From: Flavobacteriaceae bacterium
GTDB taxonomy: Bacteria > Bacteroidota > Bacteroidia > Flavobacteriales > Flavobacteriaceae
Direction of reading: 5' to 3'
DNA: 39,267 nucleotides
Assembly: GCA_947459635.1 (NCBI GenBank)
Contig: CANHEA010000018.1
Coordinates: 1 to 39,267 of the forward strand
The notes under the pieces are model-generated. The model searched no databases, was not told the DNA's origin, and saw only the letters and a program-made list of their open reading frames with translations. A program made the position numbers and the translations under genes. Shown in pieces: positions 16,688-25,327 of this stretch. Positions within the stretch are counted from its first letter, which is position 1, and every line of letters starts with the position of its first letter.

Positions 16688-16702
16688 TTAAAAAAAATAA
16701 GC

Positions 16703-17332
16703 ATGGAAGAAATTCTAAAGTATTTCCCTGAACTTACCGAAGATCAGATTGCGCAGTTTAGGAAATTGGAAGCTTTGTATTCGGATTGGAATGCCAAAAT
16801 TAATGTGATTTCGAGGAAAGATATAGACCAATTGTATGTAAAACATGTTTTGCATTCGCTGGCCATTGCCAAAATTCAAAAATTCGAACCTGGCACCTAT
16901 GTTTTAGATGTTGGAACTGGCGGCGGTTTCCCAGGAATTCCTTTGGCAATATTTTTTCCTGAAACTAGGTTTTATTTGATTGATGTCATCTTAAAAAAGA
17001 TCAATGTTGTAAAAGCGGTTGCCGATGCCTTGGGATTAAAAAATGTGAAGGCGGAGCAACTTCGTGCAGAAAATGCGAAAGGTGATTACGATTTTATTAT
17101 TAGTCGTGCGGTTACCAATATGCCTGATTTCTTTTCTTGGGTGAAAGACAAAATCAAAAAGCAAAACAAACACGAATTGAAAAACGGCATTTTATATCTC
17201 AAAGGCGGTGATTTAACCGAAGAACTCAAGGATTTTCCTAAAGCTACGGAATATGCAATCGCAGATTTTTTTGATGATGAATTCTTTGAAACTAAGAAAG
17301 TAGTGCATTTGCCTTTGAAATTTAAGGCTTAG
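16703..17332 (+). CDS. rsmG: 16S rRNA (guanine-527-N7)-methyltransferase
   Basis: RsmG (GidB) methylates N7 of G527 in 16S rRNA using S-adenosylmethionine; loss gives low-level streptomycin resistance in other bacteria. From the ATG at 16703 it is 209 residues long, close to the usual size. The N-terminus MEEILKYFPELTEDQIAQF and the WNAKINVISRKD segment are characteristic. The SAM-binding loop is VLDVGTGGGFPGIPLAIFFP (68-87), and ISRAVTNMPDF follows as motif IV. It is monocistronic between a divergent desaturase and a convergent secreted-protein gene. Confidence 0.95.
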   Translation: MEEILKYFPELTEDQIAQFRKLEALYSDWNAKINVISRKDIDQLYVKHVLHSLAIAKIQKFEPGTYVLDVGTGGGFPGIPLAIFFPETRFYLIDVILKKINVVKAVADALGLKNVKAEQLRAENAKGDYDFIISRAVTNMPDFFSWVKDKIKKQNKHELKNGILYLKGGDLTEELKDFPKATEYAIADFFDDEFFETKKVVHLPLKFKA

Positions 17333-17352
17333 TTCACCATTTATAAGCATTA

Positions 17353-17390
17353 AAAAACCCACAAAATATTTTTTTTTGTGGGTTTTCTTT
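17353..17390. terminator. Bidirectional terminator between rsmG and the T9SS cargo gene
   Basis: AAAACCCACAAAA pairs with TTTTGTGGGTTTT around a T-rich loop. Both outer sides carry A- or T-runs and the flanking genes converge. Confidence 0.8.
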
Positions 17391-17416
17391 TTGTTCAATA
17401 GTTGTAAAAAACAGAC

Positions 17417-18439
17417 TTAGTTTTTTATTATTTTTTCGGTTTTTGATCCTGAGGTTGTTACAATTGTAGCGTTGTATATGCCGTTTTGTAAATTCCCAAG
17501 AGAAAGTGTTTCTATCTTACCATTCTGGTGAAATACGATTCTACCACTCATGTCAGAAACGGTAATTTCTTTTATTTCGCTATCCTTGCTTTCAATATGC
17601 AGTTGGTCTTGCGTTGGATTTGGAAACAAACTTACACTAGCGATTTTGGAGTTTTCAGCAACTCCCAAAAAGTTATAATATTTCTCCATTTGATCATAAG
17701 TTTCGTTGTTAATGCCTTGTAAAGGCACATTTACGACGGTATGAGAAGTTCTAAAAATAGGTGTATCTAAAGATAAATCACCGTAAGCGTAGTAATAGTA
17801 AAGGGTTTGATCAATCGTACCGATGTTGCCAAAGATGCTGTAGCTCAGATCTACGTTTTGAACTGATTTGAGTCTGGTAACTTGGTAGGTTGTTATTCCT
17901 CCTCCGTCGATACTAAGGTTTAAGGTTCCGTAGGCGTCAACACTGTTACTAATAGTTCCTGCAACTCCTCCAGTAAAAGTGCCTGAAGTAAAAGTTCCCT
18001 CTAAATCATCAACATTTGAATAACCGTAATTTAATGGAAAGGTTCCAACCAAGGCATTATTGGCGGCGAAATTGAGTTCAACTTGTGAGTTGATAATTCC
18101 AGTGATAGCAACTTGACCAGCGTTGTCCTTTGAGTAGATTTTGGACTCAAAAATATCGACGCCAATGGTTGCAGTACTCACCGTATTATTGGTTGTATTT
18201 GGGAATGTAGCAATTTCCCCAGTTGTTGGTAATAGGTTGTTGTCGATTGACGTGCCGATTTGGGTTAATGTCGTAAAATCCCATGTTTTATTTGCTCCAC
18301 TTGCGGTTTGGTCTAACGGCGCAGTCGTCGATAGAACAACAAATTCAGAACCGTTTACCGGATAATAGGAATTGATAGGTGCTTGTGCTGCACACAGTAA
18401 CGAAAAGAATGGTACAACAAGAAGTAATTTTGTTTTCAT
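17417..18439 (-). CDS. Secreted protein of unknown function with T9SS type A sorting domain
   Basis: This 340-residue protein begins with a signal peptide (MKTKLLLVVPFFSLLCAAQA). The mature N-terminal part of about 240 residues is rich in Thr, Asn, Gly and short beta-strand patterns and carries no motif that I recognise. The last 80 residues are a T9SS type A sorting domain: ASVSLFPNPTQDQLHIES, then ITVSDMSGRIVF and the basic end SKTEKIIKN. It should be exported across the outer membrane and either attached to the surface or released. There is no obvious promoter match upstream. Confidence 0.85.
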   Translation of the reverse strand: MKTKLLLVVPFFSLLCAAQAPINSYYPVNGSEFVVLSTTAPLDQTASGANKTWDFTTLTQIGTSIDNNLLPTTGEIATFPNTTNNTVSTATIGVDIFESKIYSKDNAGQVAITGIINSQVELNFAANNALVGTFPLNYGYSNVDDLEGTFTSGTFTGGVAGTISNSVDAYGTLNLSIDGGGITTYQVTRLKSVQNVDLSYSIFGNIGTIDQTLYYYYAYGDLSLDTPIFRTSHTVVNVPLQGINNETYDQMEKYYNFLGVAENSKIASVSLFPNPTQDQLHIESKDSEIKEITVSDMSGRIVFHQNGKIETLSLGNLQNGIYNATIVTTSGSKTEKIIKN

Positions 18440-18495
18440 AATATTGATTTAAAATAGCGTGTCGAATGTAACAATTATTTTTGATAATCAGCACA

Positions 18496-18531
18496 TTAAA
18501 AAAAGCCTAATGTAATTTATTAGGCTTTTCT
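18496..18531 (-). terminator. Terminator downstream of pruA
   Basis: AAAAGCCTAAT and ATTAGGCTTTT pair around a short loop; on the minus strand the stem is followed by a run of T. It lies about 13 nt after the pruA stop. Confidence 0.82.
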
Positions 18532-18543
18532 TAAAAATATGGA

Positions 18544-20172
18544 CTATTCTCCTAAAAACGGATATCGATAATCTTCTGGAGTAACAAATGTTTCTTTGAT
18601 TGTTCTTGGAGATGCCCATCGCAGTAGATTTAGCGCAGAACCAGCTTTGTCATTGGTTCCCGATGCTCTGGCACCACCGAAAGGCTGCATGCCAACAACG
18701 GCACCAGTTGGTTTGTCATTGACGTAGAAATTACCGGCAGCATTTTGTAGCGCGATGGTTGCTTCTTCTATTGCGTAGCGATCTTGGCTGAATACTGCGC
18801 CAGTCAAAGCATATTCTGAGGTTTGGTCGACCAATTTCAATGTTTCTGACCATTGCGCATCTTCGTATACGTAGATGGTCATCACCGGACCGAATAATTC
18901 CGTTTCCATGGTGGTGTATTTTGGATCTGTCGTCACAATCACGGTCGGCTCGATGAAGTAGCCTTTTGATTTATCATAGTTTCCGCCTATGATAATTTCG
19001 GCGTTGCTGTCTTTTTTGGCTTGATCAATATAACTGGCTAATTTATCGAAAGAACCTTCGTGAATAACCGCAGTGATAAAGTTGCTAAAATCTTCTGGAG
19101 ATCCCATTTTCATAGATTTCACGTCGGTAATCAATTGCGATTTTACGTCATTCCATAAGCTTTTTGGAATATAAGCTCTTGACGCAGCAGAACATTTTTG
19201 TCCTTGAAATTCGAAGGCACCACGAGCAATTCCTGTAACGACTTGTTTTACATTGGCACTTGGATGCGCAATGACAAAGTCTTTACCTCCCGTTTCACCC
19301 ACAATTCTTGGATAGGTTTTATAGTGATGGATATTCATTCCGATGGTTTTCCAAATGTCTTTAAAAACATGCGTTGATCCGGTAAAATGAACACCTGCAA
19401 AATCTCGACTTGCAAAAACAGTTTCGCTAATCATTTGAGCATCTCCAAAAACCACATTGATGACACCATCAGGAAGTCCAGCTTCTTTGAAAATATCGAT
19501 GATGATTTTTGCAGAAAATACTTGACTGTCGCTAGGTTTCCACACCACAACATTTCCCATCATGGCGGCACTAGCTGGAAGATTGGCGGCGATTGCAGTA
19601 AAATTAAAAGGCGTAATGGCATAGACAAAACCTTCTAAAGGGCGATACTCCAAACGATTCCAAACAGCAGAATCTGATTTGGGTTGGTCATTATATATTT
19701 GCGTCATAAACTCGACGTTGTAACGCAAGAAGTCGATAAGTTCACAAGAAGCGTCGATTTCTGCCTGAAAAATTGTTTTCGATTGCGCAATCATCGTCGC
19801 TGCATTGATGCGAGCGCGATAAGGTCCAGCAATGAGTTCCGCAGCTTTTAAGAATATAGCGGCACGTTGTTCCCAAGCCATATTTGCCCATTTTGCCTTA
19901 GATTCTAGGGCATTAGCGATGGCCTTTTCAATGTGTGATTTTTCAGCCAAATGATACGTTCCAACAATGTGTTGGTGGTCATGTGGTGCGGACATGGTTT
20001 TGGTATTTCCCGTCTTAATTTCTTCGCTACCGATATAAAGAGGCACCTCGATTTTTTCGTTCCACATTTTTTTATAAGCGGCTAGAACAGCGGCTTTTTC
20101 TGGCGAATTCGGGGCATACGATTTTACAGGTTCGTTAACTGCTTTGGGTACATGAAAGAATCCTTTAAGCAT
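18544..20172 (-). CDS. pruA: L-glutamate gamma-semialdehyde dehydrogenase (1-pyrroline-5-carboxylate dehydrogenase)
   Basis: This enzyme oxidises glutamate semialdehyde, in equilibrium with pyrroline-5-carboxylate, to glutamate with NAD, the second step of proline breakdown. From the ATG at 20172 it has 542 residues, matching the stand-alone P5CDH type of eukaryotes and Bacteroidetes and not the bifunctional PutA. The catalytic cysteine is C327 in FEFQGQKCSAASRAY and the general-base glutamate is E293 in VGETGGKDF. The cofactor site has ITPFNFTAIAANLPA and WKPSDSQ. An upstream in-frame start would translate the octamer repeat and is rejected. The start codon is 15 nt from a perfect (TCAGAAAC)8 tract in the likely mRNA leader. 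Confidence 0.95.
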   Translation of the reverse strand: MLKGFFHVPKAVNEPVKSYAPNSPEKAAVLAAYKKMWNEKIEVPLYIGSEEIKTGNTKTMSAPHDHQHIVGTYHLAEKSHIEKAIANALESKAKWANMAWEQRAAIFLKAAELIAGPYRARINAATMIAQSKTIFQAEIDASCELIDFLRYNVEFMTQIYNDQPKSDSAVWNRLEYRPLEGFVYAITPFNFTAIAANLPASAAMMGNVVVWKPSDSQVFSAKIIIDIFKEAGLPDGVINVVFGDAQMISETVFASRDFAGVHFTGSTHVFKDIWKTIGMNIHHYKTYPRIVGETGGKDFVIAHPSANVKQVVTGIARGAFEFQGQKCSAASRAYIPKSLWNDVKSQLITDVKSMKMGSPEDFSNFITAVIHEGSFDKLASYIDQAKKDSNAEIIIGGNYDKSKGYFIEPTVIVTTDPKYTTMETELFGPVMTIYVYEDAQWSETLKLVDQTSEYALTGAVFSQDRYAIEEATIALQNAAGNFYVNDKPTGAVVGMQPFGGARASGTNDKAGSALNLLRWASPRTIKETFVTPEDYRYPFLGE

Positions 20173-20187
20173 ATTTTTTATTTTTAA

Positions 20188-20251
20188 GTTTCTGAGTTTC
20201 TGAGTTTCTGAGTTTCTGAGTTTCTGAGTTTCTGAGTTTCTGAGTTTCTGA
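20188..20251 (-). repeat. Perfect octamer tandem repeat, (TCAGAAAC)8
   Basis: Eight identical 8-nt units (64 nt) lie between the candidate -7 element and the start codon of pruA. In mRNA sense the unit is TCAGAAAC. Repeats this uniform are prone to length change by slippage. The tract is outside the coding region, so any effect would be on the leader and not on reading frame. Confidence 0.92.
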
Positions 20252-20263
20252 ATAACTAGAGCG

Positions 20264-20271
20264 CAAAAGTA
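20264..20271 (-). promoter_or_regulatory. Candidate -7 element for pruA
   Basis: TACTTTTG on the minus strand is an exact TAnnTTTG match. Initiation about 7 nt downstream would place the octamer tract near the very 5' end of the transcript. No TTG lies at the usual spacing. Confidence 0.45.
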
Positions 20272-20330
20272 CAAAGGTTTATTGGAAATAAGCGTGCGAA
20301 AAGTTACAAAACTGTCGGTTTGATTTGTGG

Positions 20331-20467
20331 GCAATAGCCCAGATAGGAGTGGAAAGCTTTTTTTTCTTGCGACTGTTTTTTGTTTGCGAAAAAAAGCGAC
20401 AATAGGGAGCTCTTTTTGCGCATTTCAAAAAAAGGAGCAGGGACAAAAACTTGCAACGGATAGCTGG
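20331..20467 (+). repeat. Dispersed intergenic inverted-repeat element, copy C (diverged)
   Basis: The left arm is GCAATAGCCCAGATAGGAGT followed by GGAAAGC and a T-run. The right arm is AAAACTTGCAACGGATAGC, matching the right arm of copy A. The centre is longer and contains two hairpin-like parts, TTGCGACTGTTTT with GCGAAAAAAAGCGAC, and a CTTTTTGCGCATTTC segment. It lies between pruA and apaG, both on the minus strand. Confidence 0.6.
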
Positions 20468-20475
20468 ATTGGCTT

Positions 20476-20862
20476 CTAATTTAAGGCGAAAGGGGCGCTC
20501 AACTTGAAGGTTGGGACAATCACTTTGAAATTTTTCGTTGAGGTAAAATTGATCATATTAAAATGACCGTGCATGGCGCCAAAAGGCGAGGATAGCAAGC
20601 AGCCGGAACTATACGTGTGTGTTTCTCCAGGTTTGAGCACTGGTTTTTTACCAATTACGCCTTCACCATCTACAATTTCTTTGTCGTTGAGCGAGTCGTA
20701 AATTTCCCAATGTCTTGAGGTGAGTTGAACGGAATCTTTGCTGTGATTTTCGATGGAAACTTCGTAACTAAAGGCAAAATGGATTTTGTGATTTTTGAAG
20801 TACGTGCCTTCAAAATTCGTCAAAACGGAAATTTTTATACCTCGTGTAATTTGAGAAACCAT
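20476..20862 (-). CDS. apaG: ApaG domain protein
   Basis: At 128 residues this matches the ApaG family, a single immunoglobulin-like beta-sandwich. Typical segments are FAFSYEVSIENHSKDSVQLTSRHWEI and, near the C-terminus, FGAMHGHFNMI. E. coli ApaG is linked to Co2+/Mg2+ resistance and has been reported to bind pyrophosphate compounds; its exact role is unsettled. It lies between the T9SS plug-type gene and pruA, with a -7-like element upstream, so it may be transcribed alone. Confidence 0.93.
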   Translation of the reverse strand: MVSQITRGIKISVLTNFEGTYFKNHKIHFAFSYEVSIENHSKDSVQLTSRHWEIYDSLNDKEIVDGEGVIGKKPVLKPGETHTYSSGCLLSSPFGAMHGHFNMINFTSTKNFKVIVPTFKLSAPFALN

Positions 20863-20887
20863 GATCGAATTGTTGGTGATTGATGTT

Positions 20888-20895
20888 CAAATTTA
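20888..20895 (-). promoter_or_regulatory. Candidate -7 element for apaG
   Basis: TAAATTTG on the minus strand matches TAnnTTTG, about 25 nt before the apaG ATG. No TTG at the normal spacing. Confidence 0.4.
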
Positions 20896-20937
20896 CGAAA
20901 AAATCAATTTTGAAAGATAATATAAAGTTAATTTTTC

Positions 20938-22191
20938 TTAATTTATAATGTCTGTTGAAGTGGCAACTGCTTTCCCGATGATGCGATCGTATCTTTGATT
21001 GTTCTCTTTGTAATAAATTAAGGCAAAATAATTGTTCTCAGTTTGAAAAAAGTTGCCATCGATGGCATTGGCATTGTCGATTTTACCGGCTTTATCTGCC
21101 ACCACATATTGGTAATTGGTAAATCCTTGTTTGATCATTATCGCTTTCTCAAAGACCGCTTTTTCTGCATTATAGTCCATTTTGCTTTCTGCATTCTTGG
21201 CGAAATTATTAAACTGGCCGCAAACATAAATATCTTTTTTTTCGTAGAAGGCAGGCGCAGACAAAGTAAAGTAAACCCAAGCATAGTCGGCTTCAATTTC
21301 GTTATTCTCCGCATTTAAATTGTTGACTAGGAAACTGCCATTAATATCAGGATTATAGGAGTATTGTTCTCTCGCTCTCGCTTCGTCTTTATATAAATAG
21401 GCATTGTAAACGCCTCCTTGAGAATCTATTGACGCCACGTTATTCGTGGCGGCTCTTATGTCTTTATTTTCAAAATAGCGAAACTCATTTCCTGCCCAAA
21501 ATTGGGTTTCGGCATCGTACTTATAAATGAGATCATTTCCGATGGTAAACATGGGTTTGATATTGGTAATACCGGAATCTAATTTTCCGTTTTGTAGGAG
21601 CAGTACTTTTACATTGGATAGTGGACTTTGAAACGTGATAGATTTTGACTTAACTGAAAATTCGATATTGTGTTTATAATTTACATCTGCGATATTTCGC
21701 GCTCTCTTGACTTGCATCGGAACAGTAACTAGGTTCTCATAGACAATAAATTTTCTGGAGAATACTACGTCGCCATTCTCATCTACAATCTTAAGAACAT
21801 AATTCCCACTGACAATCAGTTGCGTGTTTCTGTTGGGAAATTGTATGCGGTAATGAGAATAAAGTTGAAGCGCATTATAAGAATTAGTGTAGTCGATTAT
21901 TCGTTGGTTGTCGAAACCTCTTAGATATTCATTGATTGAAAGCTGCGATTGTTTCCAATCATAATCACAATGAACGATTTGGTAATAATAATTGGCTTCA
22001 TTTCCGTGCAAATCATCAAACTGTAGTTGAAAGGAATCTCCCAATTGAAAAATCGGAACGATATTTTGTTTGTTTTGAACAAACGTTACCGTCTTGATAA
22101 AATAGGGAGGTGGAACTTCTTTTTCTGCTTGAGCAGTCGCCAATGACAACGCAAATAACAGTAGAATTGAAGTCAGTATAGATTTTGTCAT
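20938..22191 (-). CDS. DUF5103 family protein, T9SS plug-type
   Basis: This 417-residue protein starts with a signal peptide (MTKSILTSILLLFALSLATAQA). The body matches the DUF5103 pattern: PPPYFIKTVTFV, IVHCDYDWKQSQLSINEYLRGF, then IDYTNSYNALQLYSHYRIQFPN. In Flavobacterium johnsoniae a protein of this family was found as a periplasmic plug in the SprA translocon of the type IX secretion system. I infer a similar role here, which fits the presence of T9SS cargo at 6162 and 17417. The gene lies 73 nt after the methyltransferase gene. No T9SS core gene is adjacent. Confidence 0.85.
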   Translation of the reverse strand: MTKSILTSILLLFALSLATAQAEKEVPPPYFIKTVTFVQNKQNIVPIFQLGDSFQLQFDDLHGNEANYYYQIVHCDYDWKQSQLSINEYLRGFDNQRIIDYTNSYNALQLYSHYRIQFPNRNTQLIVSGNYVLKIVDENGDVVFSRKFIVYENLVTVPMQVKRARNIADVNYKHNIEFSVKSKSITFQSPLSNVKVLLLQNGKLDSGITNIKPMFTIGNDLIYKYDAETQFWAGNEFRYFENKDIRAATNNVASIDSQGGVYNAYLYKDEARAREQYSYNPDINGSFLVNNLNAENNEIEADYAWVYFTLSAPAFYEKKDIYVCGQFNNFAKNAESKMDYNAEKAVFEKAIMIKQGFTNYQYVVADKAGKIDNANAIDGNFFQTENNYFALIYYKENNQRYDRIIGKAVATSTDIIN

Positions 22192-22264
22192 AGCCAGATT
22201 TTTTAAAAATTAAAAGTAGTAAAAAAATGAAAGTCAATGCTATATGATCGTTGTTTTTAACGAA

Positions 22265-23032
22265 TTACGTTTTGCTGCATACAGGAATGATTTCGCCTTT
22301 TGCCAAACAGTATTTTTCTACCATATCAGCGGAAAGCGATGTTGTATAATCTACTTCATCAACCGTAAAGCCAATGCTTCTTAATTTCTCAAAGTAGTCT
22401 CTTCCGTAGACACGCACATGGTCGTATTGCCCAAATATTTTCGCCCGTTCTTTTTGGTCAGTGATTGTATCGTCTGAAAAAGTTACGGCTCTGCTTAAAT
22501 CTTGTGGAATTTGAAAAATACCCATTCCGCCTGGTTTTAATACACGAAATAATTCCTGCATCGCTTTGGTGTCATCTGGAATATGTTCTAAAACATGATT
22601 ACAAAGAATGACGTCGTACGCATTGTCTTCAAAAGGCAGATTGCAAATATCTGCTTTGACATCCGCCAACGGAGAAAGCAAATCAGTCGTGGTATAATCT
22701 AGATTTTTTTGATTTCTAAACAGTTTGTAAAAGGCTTGCTCGGGTGCGAAATGCAACACTTTTTTTGGAGCCGAAAAAAAATCCGTTTCATTTTTCAGGT
22801 ACAACCAAAGTAACCGATGTCTTTCTAAGGAAAGTGTACTAGGCGAAAGTACATTGTTGCGTTGGGTTCCGTATCCGTAAGGTAAAAACATGCGAAAACT
22901 TTTACCATCGATAGGATCGGTGAAGCGGTTTCCTTTCAGCACAAAAGCCAATATAGGTCGTACCACGTAACTCAATCGAATGAGGATTGGTCTTGGAATG
23001 GTGTTGAGAATTAATTTGAAAAGTTTCTTCAT
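22265..23032 (-). CDS. Class I SAM-dependent methyltransferase with vestigial zinc-ribbon region
   Basis: This 255-residue protein has a methyltransferase type 11 core: a non-standard motif I KKVLHFAPEQAF (about 91-101), ADICNLPF, then VILCNHVLEHIPDDTKAMQELFRVLKPGG. The N-terminal part contains DPIDGKSFRMFLPYG and NVLSPSTLSLERHRLLWLYL. From memory, relatives in other phyla carry CPxCG and CPxCxSLERHR here, so all four putative zinc cysteines seem to be replaced (D39, D42, S63, T66). The substrate is unknown. Its ATG overlaps the map stop in TAATG, so translation is probably coupled. Confidence 0.85.
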   Translation of the reverse strand: MKKLFKLILNTIPRPILIRLSYVVRPILAFVLKGNRFTDPIDGKSFRMFLPYGYGTQRNNVLSPSTLSLERHRLLWLYLKNETDFFSAPKKVLHFAPEQAFYKLFRNQKNLDYTTTDLLSPLADVKADICNLPFEDNAYDVILCNHVLEHIPDDTKAMQELFRVLKPGGMGIFQIPQDLSRAVTFSDDTITDQKERAKIFGQYDHVRVYGRDYFEKLRSIGFTVDEVDYTTSLSADMVEKYCLAKGEIIPVCSKT

Positions 23033-23850
23033 TATAGCACTAAAGGTTGTCTGCGAAATTCATCCTCTTCATTACTTACAATACCCAAAGCTTTGTACAC
23101 GTAGGCAAACGTTGAAAGCAATTCTGGTTTGCCATCAATAATAGCAACATCATGCTCAAAATGGGCGCTTGGTTTTCCGTCAGCGGTGAGTATTGTCCAG
23201 CCGTCTTTTAGTTGCTTGATATTGCGTGTCCCCATATTAATCATGGGCTCAATGGCCACGACCATACCTTCTACAAATAATTTTCCGCGGCCACGTTTTC
23301 CGTAGTTGGGCATTTCGGGGTCTTCATGCATTTTTTGTCCTAAACCATGGCCAACAAGTTCGCGAACTACGCCATAACCATGTGCTTCGGTATATTTTTG
23401 AATGGCGTTACCCACATCTTCGACACGATTTCCTGCTTTGAATTCTCGTATTCCAACATATAATGACTCTTTGGTAACTTGCAATAATTTTTTGGTTTCA
23501 GGAGCTACTTCACCGATTTCAAATGAGTAGGCGTGATCACCGTGGTAACCATTTTTAAAAGCACCGCAGTCAACAGAGATGACGTCGCCGCTTTCAAGTG
23601 GTTTGTTATTCGGAATGCCGTGAACGACTTGCGCATTGGGACTCATACACAATGAATTTGGAAATCCGTACAAACCTAAAAAGCTAGGTTCTGCGCCGTG
23701 GTCGCGAATAAATTCTTCAGCTAATTTGTCTAAATATAACGTAGTGACCCCGGGTTTTATTTCACCAGCAATCATTCCTAATGTTTTAGAAACGATGAGC
23801 GCACTTTCGCGCATCAACTCGATTTCTTCTCTTGTTTTTTGGATAATCAT
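23032..23850 (-). CDS. map: Methionine aminopeptidase type I
   Basis: Map removes the initiator methionine from nascent proteins. At 272 residues it is a normal type I enzyme without the eukaryotic zinc-finger extension. The metal ligands D94, D105, H168, E201 and E232 are all visible, in SVDCGAFKNGYHGDHA, VGHGLG, AIEPMI and HFEHDVA, along with H77 of the S1 pocket. Its stop overlaps the methyltransferase ATG. In many bacteria map sits with secY and ribosomal genes; here it pairs with a methyltransferase. Confidence 0.96.
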   Translation of the reverse strand: MIIQKTREEIELMRESALIVSKTLGMIAGEIKPGVTTLYLDKLAEEFIRDHGAEPSFLGLYGFPNSLCMSPNAQVVHGIPNNKPLESGDVISVDCGAFKNGYHGDHAYSFEIGEVAPETKKLLQVTKESLYVGIREFKAGNRVEDVGNAIQKYTEAHGYGVVRELVGHGLGQKMHEDPEMPNYGKRGRGKLFVEGMVVAIEPMINMGTRNIKQLKDGWTILTADGKPSAHFEHDVAIIDGKPELLSTFAYVYKALGIVSNEEDEFRRQPLVL

Positions 23851-23868
23851 TTTCTATAATTCAAGTGG

Positions 23869-23876
23869 CAAAAGTA
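23869..23876 (-). promoter_or_regulatory. Candidate -7 element for map
   Basis: TACTTTTG on the minus strand is identical to the -7 boxes of fabD, pruA and the nuclease-family gene. It lies 18 nt before the ATG. No matching TTG upstream. Confidence 0.5.
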
Positions 23877-23938
23877 CATATTTAACTCTAATAATAGGGA
23901 GATTTCAGTGCTCAGATTTTACTGAGAAAAAGCATCCG

Positions 23939-25327
23939 TTAATCTGGATTAGCCATGATTCTATATAGTTCTGAATTAGAAACAAAAAACCGATTCTCCA
24001 ATGCGATGGCTGCCAATTGCGCGGTAACGAGATTGTTTTCTCTGGAGTTAATTAGGAACATCGAGCTTTCGCCAAAGGAAAAAAGTCGTTCTTCAGATGT
24101 CAACATTAAGGTGTTGTCTGTCACCAAACTTTTGATAAATGCTCTTTGTTTTTGCAACGATTGGATTTCTGTTTTTTGTGCTTTGATTTTATTGATGAGC
24201 TGCAACGTTTCTAACTGCAAAGCAAATTTTGAATCTTGAACTTTAAACTTTGCCAATTTCAAATCGCCACGTTCTTTTCTTAAAAATAGTGGAAAATAGA
24301 AATTCACCCCAACTTTATAATCTTCGAAACGATAGTTGTCAAAGGCGTTCGGCTCTGACAAATAAGTGTAGCCAAGATCTATTTTAGGCAATAGCGTATT
24401 GGCTTTGAGTTTGCGATCAACATTCAGAATATCGACTTTGTTTTGAAGCGAATTGATTTTTGGATGGTCTGTAATCGAAAACTCGGAATTTAATAGATCA
24501 TTCGTTTTGAGCGTTTCTTGAATGGTTGCGTCTAAATTTTCTTCTGGGATTAAATTGTCAGAGAGTTCAAGTGGAATCGTATTTTCTAACCATAAATAAG
24601 TAGCCAATTCGAGTTTGGATTTAGCTAGTTTCAGGTTAGCATCTTCCAAACTAAGCAAACGATTTTTGAGAATTATTCCAGCCTCGACACTATCTATTGC
24701 TGGTTTGTCACCTTGCTCAATCAGCGATTGAACGCCGTTGAACCGAGTCTTTGCATTGGTCACATAGTTTTCATACAATTTAACTTCATTGAAACTGCGC
24801 TTCCAATTGAAATAGGCTACCGAAGCATCATATAAAACGGCGATGGCGCTGAGTTTTCGTTCGGCTTGACTCAAACGAACTTGTAATTTTGCCTTTCGCA
24901 AATCCGCCATTCTCTGGTTGATAAACAAACCTTGGCCGAGAGGAACGCTAATTCCGAGTGATGTCAACCCTTGGTTGGGCATGGTGTTCTCTGGATTGAG
25001 GTAGACGCCTTCGCTGTTGTCAAATCCAGCTTTGACTTCAATTCCGTACCAAGTTGGGATTTTGAAGCTGCTGTTCAATAGAGAATAATATTGGTTGTCT
25101 TTGAACTGCTTTTTCGAAAAGTCTACTTCAATTTTCGGATCGAAACTACCGCGTGCTTTCAGTAAATTGGCTTGTGCCATACTAATTTCTAGATTGGCAG
25201 ATTTTACCAATGGATGAAACTTTTTGACTTGTCCTAAAAACTCATTGTACGTGAATTCGTTGGAGACCGTTGTTTGTCCAAATAATGAAAAAGCAGAAAA
25301 CAATACTATGATCAAATAATATCTCAT
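23939..25327 (-). CDS. TolC family outer membrane efflux protein
   Basis: This 462-residue protein has a signal peptide (ending near SLFGQ) and the repeated structure of outer membrane efflux factors, with long heptad-patterned helices and strand segments such as QGLTSLGISVPLGQGLF and YKVGVNFYFPLFLRKERGDL. It would form the outer membrane and periplasmic channel of the tripartite exporter encoded with it. Its ATG overlaps the stop of the membrane fusion gene in TAATG. It is the last gene of the TetR-ABC-HlyD-TolC operon. Confidence 0.92.
   Translation of the reverse strand: MRYYLIIVLFSAFSLFGQTTVSNEFTYNEFLGQVKKFHPLVKSANLEISMAQANLLKARGSFDPKIEVDFSKKQFKDNQYYSLLNSSFKIPTWYGIEVKAGFDNSEGVYLNPENTMPNQGLTSLGISVPLGQGLFINQRMADLRKAKLQVRLSQAERKLSAIAVLYDASVAYFNWKRSFNEVKLYENYVTNAKTRFNGVQSLIEQGDKPAIDSVEAGIILKNRLLSLEDANLKLAKSKLELATYLWLENTIPLELSDNLIPEENLDATIQETLKTNDLLNSEFSITDHPKINSLQNKVDILNVDRKLKANTLLPKIDLGYTYLSEPNAFDNYRFEDYKVGVNFYFPLFLRKERGDLKLAKFKVQDSKFALQLETLQLINKIKAQKTEIQSLQKQRAFIKSLVTDNTLMLTSEERLFSFGESSMFLINSRENNLVTAQLAAIALENRFFVSNSELYRIMANPD

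Noticed and set aside
20188..20251. CRISPR array suspected from regular repeats
   Set aside because: The units are 8 nt in direct tandem with no spacers and no cas genes nearby.
20173..20334. N-terminal extension of pruA through the octamer repeat, giving LRNSETQK-type residue repeats
   Set aside because: The normal enzyme N-terminus begins at the ATG at 20172, and the candidate promoter lies within the extension.
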